This document shows, in pieces, positions 1-6,854 of a stretch of 7,421 bases of DNA; positions within the stretch are counted from its first letter, which is position 1, and each line of letters begins with the position of its first letter. Source of the stretch: an uncultured Burkholderiales bacterium (GTDB lineage Bacteria > Pseudomonadota > Gammaproteobacteria > Burkholderiales > Burkholderiaceae_C); NCBI GenBank assembly GCA_903925445.1, contig CAIYFE010000280.1, forward strand, positions 1-7,421, read 5' to 3'. The notes beneath the pieces are model-generated. The model was given only the letters and a program-made list of their open reading frames with translations. It did no database searches and had not been told where the DNA came from. The translations under genes and the position numbers were made by a program.

Positions 1-589
1 CGCCCGTGCCCGGTTTGCCGTAATGCAGGACTTGCGGTTCTTCATGGAATTTTTGTCCGATGCCGTGGCCACAAAACTCACGCACCACAGAAAAACCTTG
101 GCTCTCGGCGAAGCGCTGGATGGCAAAACCCACATCGCCCAAACGCGCACCGGGTTTGACTTTGAGAATGCCGTGCCACATGGCCTCGTAGGTCAATTTG
201 CACAAACGCTTGGCTGCAATTGAGGTGTCCCCCACTTGGAACATGCGGCTGGTGTCGCCATGCCAGCCGTCTTTGATGACGGTGATGTCGATGTTGACGA
301 TGTCGCCTTTTTTCAACGGCTTGTCGTTGGGAATGCCATGACACACCTGGTGGTTGATGGAGGTGCAAATCGATTTGGGGTAGGGGTTGTGACCGCTGGG
401 GTCGTAGTTCAGCGGGGCAGGAATGGCTTGTTGAACTTGGGTGATGTAGTCGTGGCAGAGCTTGTCGAGCTGGTTGGTGGTCACGCCGGGCACCACGTGG
501 GGCGTGAGAAAGTCCAGCACTTCGGAGGCCAATTTGCCGGCGATGCGCATGCCTTGTGCCCCTTGGGCGTCTTTGTAAGTAATCGTCAT
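1..589 (-). CDS. map: Type I methionine aminopeptidase, C-terminus cut by window edge
   Basis: Cytosolic dimetal enzyme that removes the initiator methionine from nascent proteins when the second residue is small. Translating from ATG at 589-587 gives 196 residues that run off the left edge without a stop. Family members are about 260-270 residues long, so roughly 70 C-terminal residues lie outside. Four of the five metal-ligand regions or active-site histidines expected in this part are clear: CHGIP (His84), NIDITV (Asp101), GDTSRM (Asp112) and CGHGIG (His175). The second-shell HEEPQV (His182) follows. The last two metal-binding glutamates would lie beyond the edge. The start fits because MTITYKDAQG...MRIAGKLA aligns with the E. 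coli N-terminus without extension. A GAGGG lies directly against the ATG with no spacer, which is unusually close. The gene is divergent from purL. In many proteobacteria map lies next to rpsB; that neighbour is not visible here. Identification is close to certain. Confidence 0.97.
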   Translation of the reverse strand, partial: MTITYKDAQGAQGMRIAGKLASEVLDFLTPHVVPGVTTNQLDKLCHDYITQVQQAIPAPLNYDPSGHNPYPKSICTSINHQVCHGIPNDKPLKKGDIVNIDITVIKDGWHGDTSRMFQVGDTSIAAKRLCKLTYEAMWHGILKVKPGARLGDVGFAIQRFAESQGFSVVREFCGHGIGQKFHEEPQVLHYGKPGTG

Positions 590-600
590 CCCTCAATTAT

Positions 601-628
601 CCCATTGGGCGAATGGGCTTGGCCCAAG
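601..628. repeat. Overlapping inverted repeats upstream of map and purL
   Basis: Three perfect inverted repeats share bases. CCCATT (601-606) pairs with AATGGG (612-617) across 5 bases. TTGGGC (605-610) pairs with GCCCAA (622-627) across 11 bases. CTTGG (618-622) pairs with CCAAG (624-628) around one central base. The first and second, and the second and third, are mutually exclusive as RNA hairpins. They could equally be a protein-binding site. The sequence shows the symmetry; any function is inference. Confidence 0.5.
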
Positions 629-733
629 GGAGGAATTGTGTACAAACCTTGGCGATGAGCCGCTTAAAATCGTCTTTTTGCCGATCAGCCCCAGTCAGCG
701 GCCTCGGCGCAAATTGATTTCCGTCTTTTCCTC

Positions 734-737
734 AAGG
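734..737 (+). promoter_or_regulatory. Ribosome binding site supporting the purL GTG start
   Basis: AAGG followed by 6 bases and then GTG at 744. It is short but well spaced. Together with the homology of the protein beginning at this codon it decides the start against the upstream in-frame TTG at 636. Confidence 0.55.
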
Positions 738-743
738 CCCTCC

Positions 744-3700
744 GTGTCTCTGCACCTCAGCATTTTCGAAGGCGGCAACGCCATCAGCGACTTTCGTGTT
801 CAACAACTCCTGCCGCGTTTGACGGCAATTTCGCCACACATCAAAGGATTGACGGCTCGTTTTGTTCATTTGGCAGCCAGCGAGCAAGCGTTGGACGAGA
901 CGCAACGCAACACGCTGGCCGCCTTGCTGACTTACGGCGAACCTGCCAGCACGCCATCCAAGGGCACGTTGCTGGTCGTCACGCCGCGTTTTGGCACGGT
1001 CTCGCCCTGGGCTTCAAAAGCCACCGACATTGCCCACAACTGCGGTTTGAAACTCAAGCGCATCGAGCGCATCACAGAATTTCACGTTCACCTCAAAGAT
1101 GGCTTGCTGAACAAAGCAGCCCTCAGTTCAGAGCAGCTGCTGGCCGTGGCCGATGTGTTGCACGACCGCATGACAGAGTCGGTCATGCCCACCCGAGATG
1201 AAGCCCTTGGACTTTTCACCGAATTGCAACCCGCACCGATGGAGCAAGTCGATGTGCTTCAAGGCGGTCGTACAGCATTAGAGGACGCCAATCGCCGCTG
1301 GGGCTTGGCGCTGGCCGAAGACGAAATTGACTACTTGATTCAAGCCTTTACGCAACTGCAACGCAACCCCACCGACGTCGAGTTGATGATGTTCGCGCAA
1401 GCCAACAGCGAGCACTGCCGGCACAAAATTTTCAACGCCCAATTCACCATCGACGGTCAAGCGCAGCCCCACAGCTTGTTTGGCATGATTCGACACACCC
1501 ACCAAACCAGTCCGCAGTTCACGGTGGTGGCTTACTCGGACAACGCTTCCATCATGCAAGGTCATTCGGTGGAGCGTTTTGTGGCGGTCAACAACGCCAA
1601 AGACTTGCCGCGCTACAGCGCCATGCCTGCCGTTAACCATGTGTTGATGAAGGTTGAAACGCACAACCATCCCACGGCCATTTCACCGTTTCCTGGCGCA
1701 TCTACCGGCGCTGGCGGCGAAATTCGTGACGAAGGCGCCACAGGGCGCGGCTCCAAACCCAAGGCGGGCTTGTCGGGCTTTACGGTTTCTAAGTTGTGGG
1801 GCAGCGATTTAGGCCGCCCTTCACACATGGCCAGCCCTTTGCAAATCATGACCGAAGGGCCATTGGGCGGTGCCGCGTTCAACAACGAGTTTGGCCGTCC
1901 CAATTTGACGGGCTACTTTCGCGAATATGAGCAAGAGGTGGCCGGTGTCATGCGTGGCTACCACAAGCCCATCATGATCGCGGGCGGCTTGGGTGTGATT
2001 GACAGCGAGCAAACGCACAAGGTGCTGTTTCCCGCGGGCACGATGTTGATTCAGCTGGGCGGGCCGGGCATGCGCATTGGCATGGGCGGTGGCGCTGCCA
2101 GCTCGATGGCCAGCGGCACCAATGCCGCTGAATTGGATTTTGATTCGGTGCAACGCGGCAACCCCGAGATCGAGCGACGCGCGCAAGAAGTCATCAACCA
2201 CTGCTGGGTGCAGGGTCAGGCCAACCCGATTTTGGCCATTCATGATGTGGGCGCGGGCGGTTTGTCCAACGCTTTTCCCGAATTGACCCACGATGCCGGA
2301 CGCGGTGCGCGTTTTGATTTGCGCGCTGTGCCGTTGGAAGAATCTGGTTTAGCGCCCAAAGAAATTTGGTCCAACGAAAGCCAAGAACGTTACGTGTTGG
2401 CCTTGAACAACGTGGCCGATGCGCAGGCGTTTGACACCTTCCAAGCCTTTTGCGAACGCGAACGCTGTCCCTTTGCCGTGGTGGGCATCGCCACCCAAGA
2501 GCGTCACCTGACCCTTGCCGATGAAGGCGCGAGCGTGCAACCCGTGGACATGCCCATGGACGTGCTGCTGGGCAAACCACCCAAAATGCACCGCGATGTG
2601 CAACGCCTGCTTCGCCCATCGCCCGCCATGGATTTGACCGATGTCAAATTGCAAGATGCTGTCATCCAAGTCTTGAGCCATCCCACGGTGGCGAGCAAGC
2701 GGTTTTTGATCACCATCGGCGATCGTGCGGTGGGCGGCTTGACCCATCGCGACCAAATGGTGGGCCCTTGGCAAGTGCCTGTGGCCGATGTGGCCGTGAC
2801 GCTGGCAGACTTCAAAGGCTTTGCGGGCGAAGCCATGAGCATGGGCGAACGCACGCCCTTGGCCAGCTTGGATGCCCCAGCATCAGGACGCATGGCGGTT
2901 GCCGAAGCCATCACCAATTTGTTGGCCGCGCCGATGGACTTGCCCCGCGTCAAACTCAGCGCCAATTGGATGGCGGCCTGCGGCGAACCGGGTGAAGATG
3001 CGGCCTTGTACGACACCGTCAAAGCCGTGGGTTTAGAGCTGTGTCCGGCCTTGGGCATTTCCATTCCAGTGGGCAAAGACAGCTTGTCCATGCGCACCCA
3101 ATGGCGTGACAACGACACCACGCACAAAGTCACATCGCCCGTGAGCCTGATCGTCACCGCATTTGCCAGCATCGACGATGTGCGCGGCACCCTCTCGCCC
3201 CAACTCGATGCCAATGAAGCAGACACCACATTGGTGTTGATCGACCTGGGCAAAGGCCAGCACCGCATGGCGGCAAGCATCTTGAGTCAAGTCATTCAAC
3301 AACCGGGCGACACCGTGCCCGATTTGGACGATCCGCAAGATTTGATCAACTTGGTCAACGCAATCAACACCTTGCGCGCACAGCACAAAATCTTGGCCTA
3401 CCACGACCGCAGCGACGGCGGCTTGCTGGCCGCAGTGGCCGAAATGGCGTTTGCCGGACAAGTTGGCGTGGCCTTGAACGTGGACATGTTGGTGACCGAG
3501 GGCGATGGCATCAGCGACAGCCGCGCCGATCATGGCGACAGCAAAAACTGGGCCTCACAAGTCAGTGCGCGTCGTGAAGAACTCACCCTCAAAGCCTTGT
3601 TCAACGAAGAGTTGGGTGTGGTGCTGCAAGTGCGCACCCGCGAACGCAATGAGGTCATGCAAACCTTGCGCGAATGCGGGTTGTCCAAACACAGCCACTT

Positions 3701-4751
3701 CATTGGCAAGACACGTCCGCTGTCGTCCAGCGTTGACAAAGGCAAAGGCGAAATCAGCATTTGGCGCGACGCCAAAGAGGTGTTTGCCGCCAAGCTGTCC
3801 GATTTGCACCAGGTCTGGGATAGCGTGAGTTGGAAGATTTGCCAACAACGAGACAACCCCGCGTGTGCCGATGCCGAACATGCCGCAGCGGGTGACCCCA
3901 CCAACCCTGGCATGCATGTGCATTTGCCAGCAGGCGTCATGGACGATGTGGCGGCACCTTTTCTGAACCTGCAAGCCCAGCCCAAAGTGGCGGTGTTGCG
4001 CGAGCAAGGCGTCAACTCCCACGTCGAGATGGCGTACGCCTTTAGCCAAGCCGGTTTTGAGGCTTATGACGTTCACATGACCGATTTGCAAACAGGTCGA
4101 GCCAACTTGCAAGACTTCAAAGGTTTGGTGGCTTGCGGTGGCTTCAGCTACGGCGACACCTTAGGCGCAGGCATTGGTTGGGCGCGCAGCATCACCTTTA
4201 ACCCAAGTTTGTCAGAGCAGTTTCAGCAATTTTTTGCACGCACAGACACCTTTGGCTTGGGCGTGTGCAATGGCTGCCAAATGTTTGCGGAATTGGCCGA
4301 CATCATTCCTGGCGCTGAGCATTGGCCTCGCTTCACCACCAACCAAAGCGAACGCTTTGAAGCGCGTTTGTCGATGGTGGAAGTGTTGGACTCGCCCAGC
4401 TTGTTTTTTGCCGGCATGTCAGGCGCGCGCTTGCCAATCGCAGTGGCGCACGGCGAAGGCTTTGCCAACTTTGCCCATCGAGGCGATGCTTCAAAAGTCA
4501 CACCAGCCATGCGCTTTGTGGACAACCACGGGCAGGCCACAGAAACCTACCCGTTCAACCCCAATGGCAGCGCGGGAGGACTGACCGCTGTGACAACGGC
4601 GGATGGCCGTTTCACCGCCATGATGCCGCACCCCGAGCGCGTGTTTCGCAATGTGCAGATGAGCTGGAGCGACCTAGCCACCACTGGCGGCTTGTCTGCT
4701 TACAGCCCTTGGATGCGCATTTGGCGCAACGCGCGCCGCTGGGTGGGGTAA
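744..4751 (+). CDS. purL: Phosphoribosylformylglycinamidine synthase (FGAM synthase), large single-chain form
   Basis: Catalyses the fourth step of de novo purine synthesis in the cytosol: FGAR + glutamine + ATP gives FGAM + glutamate + ADP + phosphate. The GTG at 744 is preferred: AAGG lies 6 bases upstream and the product begins MSLHLSIFEGGNAISDFR, like PurL proteins. An in-frame TTG at 636 would add 36 unrelated residues. The 1335-residue chain compares with 1295 in E. coli. Domains in order: PurS-like N-terminal domain (about 1-150), linker, two AIRS-like synthetase halves (about 230-1060), and a class I glutamine amidotransferase from PKVAVLREQG (1080) to the end. Key motifs are VETHNHP (304-310), GEIRDEGATGRG, IHDVGAGG (499-506), IPVGKDSLSM, AYHDRSDGG and LFNEELG. 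The amidotransferase triad is visible as Cys1175 in GVCNGC, and His1296 and Glu1298 in MPHPERV. An insert of roughly 25 residues near 917-946 is absent from E. coli. The gene appears monocistronic. Confidence 0.98.
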   Translation: MSLHLSIFEGGNAISDFRVQQLLPRLTAISPHIKGLTARFVHLAASEQALDETQRNTLAALLTYGEPASTPSKGTLLVVTPRFGTVSPWASKATDIAHNCGLKLKRIERITEFHVHLKDGLLNKAALSSEQLLAVADVLHDRMTESVMPTRDEALGLFTELQPAPMEQVDVLQGGRTALEDANRRWGLALAEDEIDYLIQAFTQLQRNPTDVELMMFAQANSEHCRHKIFNAQFTIDGQAQPHSLFGMIRHTHQTSPQFTVVAYSDNASIMQGHSVERFVAVNNAKDLPRYSAMPAVNHVLMKVETHNHPTAISPFPGASTGAGGEIRDEGATGRGSKPKAGLSGFTVSKLWGSDLGRPSHMASPLQIMTEGPLGGAAFNNEFGRPNLTGYFREYEQEVAGVMRGYHKPIMIAGGLGVIDSEQTHKVLFPAGTMLIQLGGPGMRIGMGGGAASSMASGTNAAELDFDSVQRGNPEIERRAQEVINHCWVQGQANPILAIHDVGAGGLSNAFPELTHDAGRGARFDLRAVPLEESGLAPKEIWSNESQERYVLALNNVADAQAFDTFQAFCERERCPFAVVGIATQERHLTLADEGASVQPVDMPMDVLLGKPPKMHRDVQRLLRPSPAMDLTDVKLQDAVIQVLSHPTVASKRFLITIGDRAVGGLTHRDQMVGPWQVPVADVAVTLADFKGFAGEAMSMGERTPLASLDAPASGRMAVAEAITNLLAAPMDLPRVKLSANWMAACGEPGEDAALYDTVKAVGLELCPALGISIPVGKDSLSMRTQWRDNDTTHKVTSPVSLIVTAFASIDDVRGTLSPQLDANEADTTLVLIDLGKGQHRMAASILSQVIQQPGDTVPDLDDPQDLINLVNAINTLRAQHKILAYHDRSDGGLLAAVAEMAFAGQVGVALNVDMLVTEGDGISDSRADHGDSKNWASQVSARREELTLKALFNEELGVVLQVRTRERNEVMQTLRECGLSKHSHFIGKTRPLSSSVDKGKGEISIWRDAKEVFAAKLSDLHQVWDSVSWKICQQRDNPACADAEHAAAGDPTNPGMHVHLPAGVMDDVAAPFLNLQAQPKVAVLREQGVNSHVEMAYAFSQAGFEAYDVHMTDLQTGRANLQDFKGLVACGGFSYGDTLGAGIGWARSITFNPSLSEQFQQFFARTDTFGLGVCNGCQMFAELADIIPGAEHWPRFTTNQSERFEARLSMVEVLDSPSLFFAGMSGARLPIAVAHGEGFANFAHRGDASKVTPAMRFVDNHGQATETYPFNPNGSAGGLTAVTTADGRFTAMMPHPERVFRNVQMSWSDLATTGGLSAYSPWMRIWRNARRWVG

Positions 4752-6719
4752 TCAGTGCACGCCTTGTGCAGGCCGCTTTTTGTAGAACGTCAAAGGACTC
4801 TCTGAAGCGGCTTGCAGCACCGCACGTTTCATTTTGCCGACCACATGCATCTCGCAGGGCTTGCAGTCAAAACGCAGCGTCAGTTTTTCTTTGCCGTTGA
4901 TGAGTTGCAGCGGTTCGGCGCGGATCGTGCCTTGCACCCCAGTCACGCCTTTTGCTTGCTTCGGGCACAGACTGAGCGAAAACCGAACGCAATGCTTGGT
5001 GATCATCAGGCTGACTTCACCCACTTCTTCGTGCGACTCGTAGGCCGCATCAATGACCTTGACGCCATGTTTGGCATAAAAGTCACGCGCTTTGTGGTTG
5101 AAGACATTGGCCAGGTAAGTCAGCGTGTCCTCTGGGTAAAGAGTGGGCGGCTCAAGCGGGGTTGCACGTGGCAAACGCGTCAATCCTTGCTGGCGCGCCA
5201 ATTCAAGCGCTGACACAGCTTCGCGCCGCAGTGCGTTGAGTTGCGAAGGCGGCACAAACCAAGGACGTTGCAAATCGAGTTGCAGGCTCAAGGGTTCAAA
5301 AAGGGTGTCACCCAATTTGGCCAGTTGGGTGGTGAGCTTTTCATGTGCGTGTTGCGCATCGTTGGGGGCTTGCCACGCCAAGGGCAGGGTGGCGTTGGCG
5401 GTGAATCCTGCTTCATCGGTCAGGTTCAAGGCCAAGCCTTTGGGTGTTTCGCTCAGGTTCATCCAAACACCGATGCGGCGTTCAGCCGATTTTTTGTCCA
5501 GCGTTCGCACCCAATTCATGTCGCGGTTGCGGTTGACTTGCACGCCTTTGCGCAAATCTTTGAAGCTGCTCATGGGGTCTTTGGGCCACAGCTTCCACAC
5601 GCCTTGGCCCGAGCTCTCGACGCGGTTGATTTGCAAGCCGATCAACTCTTTTTGCAAATCGTAGTAGCAAAGGCCATCGCCGTTGTGCAGCACCAGCTGA
5701 GTGTCGTCGGTGGTGATTTCCAAATGGTCTGCTGCCACACGGTTCACCCAAGCGATCGGTTGTCCTGGATTTTTAGGCGTGTCAAACGCACCAATGTCTT
5801 CTTTGCGTCCTTGCACAAAGTAATCGGTGAATTCGCGGTTGAAGTTTTGATTGGGATCGGGCGTGAAATGGAAGTGGGTTTTGCCATGCGAAGCGGCTGC
5901 CAGTTCAGGCCGCTCATTCAAAACTTCGTCCAACAGGGTGCGGTAATGCGCCGTGATGTTTTTGACATACGCCATGTCTTTGTAGCGGCCTTCGATTTTG
6001 AAGCTGCGCACGCCAGCGTCAATCAAAGCACGCAAGTTATCGCTTTGGTTGTTGTCTTTCATGCTCAACACATGCTTGTCGTGCGCCACGATTCGGCCTT
6101 GAGCGTCTTTGACTTCATAAGGCAATCGGCAGGCTTGCGAACAATCGCCTCGGTTGGCGCTGCGCCCTGTGTGCGCATGGCTGATGTAACACTGGCCGCT
6201 GTAGGCCACGCACAAAGCGCCGTGAACAAAAAACTCCAAAATGCAGCGATCGGCATCGATCACATCACGAATGGCTGCAATTTGCGGCAAAGTCAATTCG
6301 CGGGCCAACACAATTTGGCTCAAGCCGGCGTCTTGTAAAAATTTGGCTTTTTCAGGGGTTCGGATGTCGGTTTGTGTGCTGGCGTGCAATTGCAGCGGTG
6401 GCATGTCAAGTTCAAGCAACCCCATGTCTTGCACAATCAAAGCGTCCACACCTGCTTCATAAAGCTGCCAGGCCAGTTGACGCGCAGGCTCTAATTCGTC
6501 GTCACGCAAGATGGTGTTGAGCGTGACAAAAATCCGGCTGTGAAAACGGTGCGCGTGTTCCACCAAACGTGCGATGTCTTGAATGCTGTTGTCCGCCGTC
6601 GAGCGTGCGCCAAAGGAAGGCCCGCCAATGTAGACCGCATCGGCACCGTGGTTCACGGCTTCGATGCCAATGTCGGCGGTTCGGGCAGGGGCGAGCAATT
6701 CGAGTTGATGCGGCAACAT
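4752..6719 (-). CDS. rlhA: 23S rRNA 5-hydroxycytidine C2501 synthase, U32 peptidase-like
   Basis: The 655-residue product matches E. coli RlhA (YdcP, 653 residues) along its whole length from memory. RlhA hydroxylates C2501 in the peptidyl-transferase region of 23S rRNA; published work ties this to prephenate and an Fe-S cluster. The sequence opens with ELLAPART and NHGADAVYIGGPSFGAR, typical of U32 proteins. The U32 signature lies at 162-180 (EFFVHGALC...GQCYIS). Cys170, Cys177, Cys193 and Cys197 (GDCSQACRLP) are the likely Fe-S ligands. KIEGRYKDMAYVKNITAHYR spans 241-260. The C-terminal part (DUF3656-like) includes FNHKARDFYAKHGV and a CxxC pair at Cys619/Cys622 (FDCKPCEMH). The ATG at 6719 places ELLAPA where E. 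coli starts, but no good Shine-Dalgarno sequence precedes it. Despite the family name, peptidase activity is not expected. Related U32 proteins (TrhP, UbiU/UbiV) are shorter or diverge, so RlhA is the best call. Confidence 0.95.
   Translation of the reverse strand: MLPHQLELLAPARTADIGIEAVNHGADAVYIGGPSFGARSTADNSIQDIARLVEHAHRFHSRIFVTLNTILRDDELEPARQLAWQLYEAGVDALIVQDMGLLELDMPPLQLHASTQTDIRTPEKAKFLQDAGLSQIVLARELTLPQIAAIRDVIDADRCILEFFVHGALCVAYSGQCYISHAHTGRSANRGDCSQACRLPYEVKDAQGRIVAHDKHVLSMKDNNQSDNLRALIDAGVRSFKIEGRYKDMAYVKNITAHYRTLLDEVLNERPELAAASHGKTHFHFTPDPNQNFNREFTDYFVQGRKEDIGAFDTPKNPGQPIAWVNRVAADHLEITTDDTQLVLHNGDGLCYYDLQKELIGLQINRVESSGQGVWKLWPKDPMSSFKDLRKGVQVNRNRDMNWVRTLDKKSAERRIGVWMNLSETPKGLALNLTDEAGFTANATLPLAWQAPNDAQHAHEKLTTQLAKLGDTLFEPLSLQLDLQRPWFVPPSQLNALRREAVSALELARQQGLTRLPRATPLEPPTLYPEDTLTYLANVFNHKARDFYAKHGVKVIDAAYESHEEVGEVSLMITKHCVRFSLSLCPKQAKGVTGVQGTIRAEPLQLINGKEKLTLRFDCKPCEMHVVGKMKRAVLQAASESPLTFYKKRPAQGVH
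4756..4781 (+). terminator. Weak candidate terminator for purL inside the rlhA 3' end
   Basis: TGCAC (4756-4760) pairs with GTGCA (4766-4770) across a 5-base loop, and five Ts follow at 4777-4781. The 6-base gap between stem and T-run and the short stem make it a poor intrinsic terminator. It is listed because purL and rlhA stop codons abut and no other terminator-like structure was noticed just downstream of purL. Confidence 0.2.
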
Positions 6720-6742
6720 AAGCGTTTTTCAAAGAATTACGA

Positions 6743-6772
6743 ATTATCGCAAGCTGCACTTGCCAAGCACAA
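6743..6772 (-). promoter_or_regulatory. Candidate promoter of rlhA
   Basis: On the minus strand TTGTGC (6772-6767) lies 18 bases before GATAAT (6748-6743), which matches the -10 consensus at five of six positions; the -35 is poor. A start near 6736 would give a leader of about 17 bases. It lies just past the upstream terminator, which supports an independent promoter here. No experimental support. Confidence 0.35.
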
Positions 6773-6779
6773 GCGCATG

Positions 6780-6803
6780 AAAAAAGCGACCCGAAGGTCG
6801 CTT
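6780..6803 (-). terminator. Intrinsic terminator of the parvulin-type isomerase gene
   Basis: On the minus strand a perfect 8-base-pair stem, AAGCGACC with GGTCGCTT (6803-6796 and 6791-6784), closes a TTCG loop. With the flanking bases this is the extra-stable C(UUCG)G tetraloop. The stem runs into six Ts (6785-6780). It lies 37 bases past the isomerase stop codon (6842-6840) and 61 bases before the rlhA start, so it should separate the two transcripts. The A-run on the other side of the stem is only two bases, so it is mainly one-directional. Confidence 0.93.
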
Positions 6804-6824
6804 GTTCTGGTCCATGCCGTTGGT

Positions 6825-6854
6825 TTATTCGAATTTGGCTTATTCGACTTTAGC
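6825..6854 (-). repeat. 15-base tandem duplication covering the isomerase stop codon
   Basis: TTATTCGAATTTGGC (6825-6839) and TTATTCGACTTTAGC (6840-6854) are adjacent copies that agree at 13 of 15 positions. Read on the minus strand, the second copy encodes AKVE-stop, the true C-terminus, and the first repeats AKFE-stop in the same frame. The copy beyond the first stop is untranslated unless there is readthrough. Confidence 0.75.

Larger units (their letters stand above)
590..743. promoter_or_regulatory. Divergent intergenic region between map and purL
   Basis: This 154-base gap must hold the promoters of both divergent genes. Visible on the plus strand are three overlapping inverted repeats at 601-628 (separate entry), a strong Shine-Dalgarno-like GGGAGG at 628-633 far upstream of purL, and the AAGG at 734-737 that probably serves the purL GTG. 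Candidate purL promoter pieces are weak: TTGGCC (619-624) with a 16-base spacer to TACAAA (641-646), or an isolated TAAAAT (665-670) without a good -35. For map, GATAAT lies at 601-596 on the minus strand, with TTGGGC at 627-622 as a poor -35 (20-base spacer). No riboswitch class known to me is recognisable. That the region is regulatory follows from gene orientation; the individual elements are guesses. Confidence 0.6.

Noticed and set aside
78..596. 172-codon minus-strand frame overlapping map
   Set aside because: It is out of frame with map, which carries all the catalytic motifs; the His- and Arg-rich product is typical of a shadow frame.
236..658. 140-codon plus-strand frame antisense to map
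   Set aside because: Mostly complementary to conserved map codons. Only its last few codons (638-658) are discussed separately as a possible leader peptide.
2504..3280. 258-codon open frame on the minus strand, antisense to purL
   Set aside because: Rich in Ser, Ala, Thr and Lys with no recognisable motif, and fully within conserved purL coding sequence. Judged a shadow frame.
5241..6338. 365-codon open frame on the plus strand, antisense to rlhA
   Set aside because: It lies wholly inside the well-supported rlhA gene, its composition looks like a mirror of the rlhA codons, and it shows no recognisable domain or ribosome binding site. Long antisense frames are common opposite genes of this composition.
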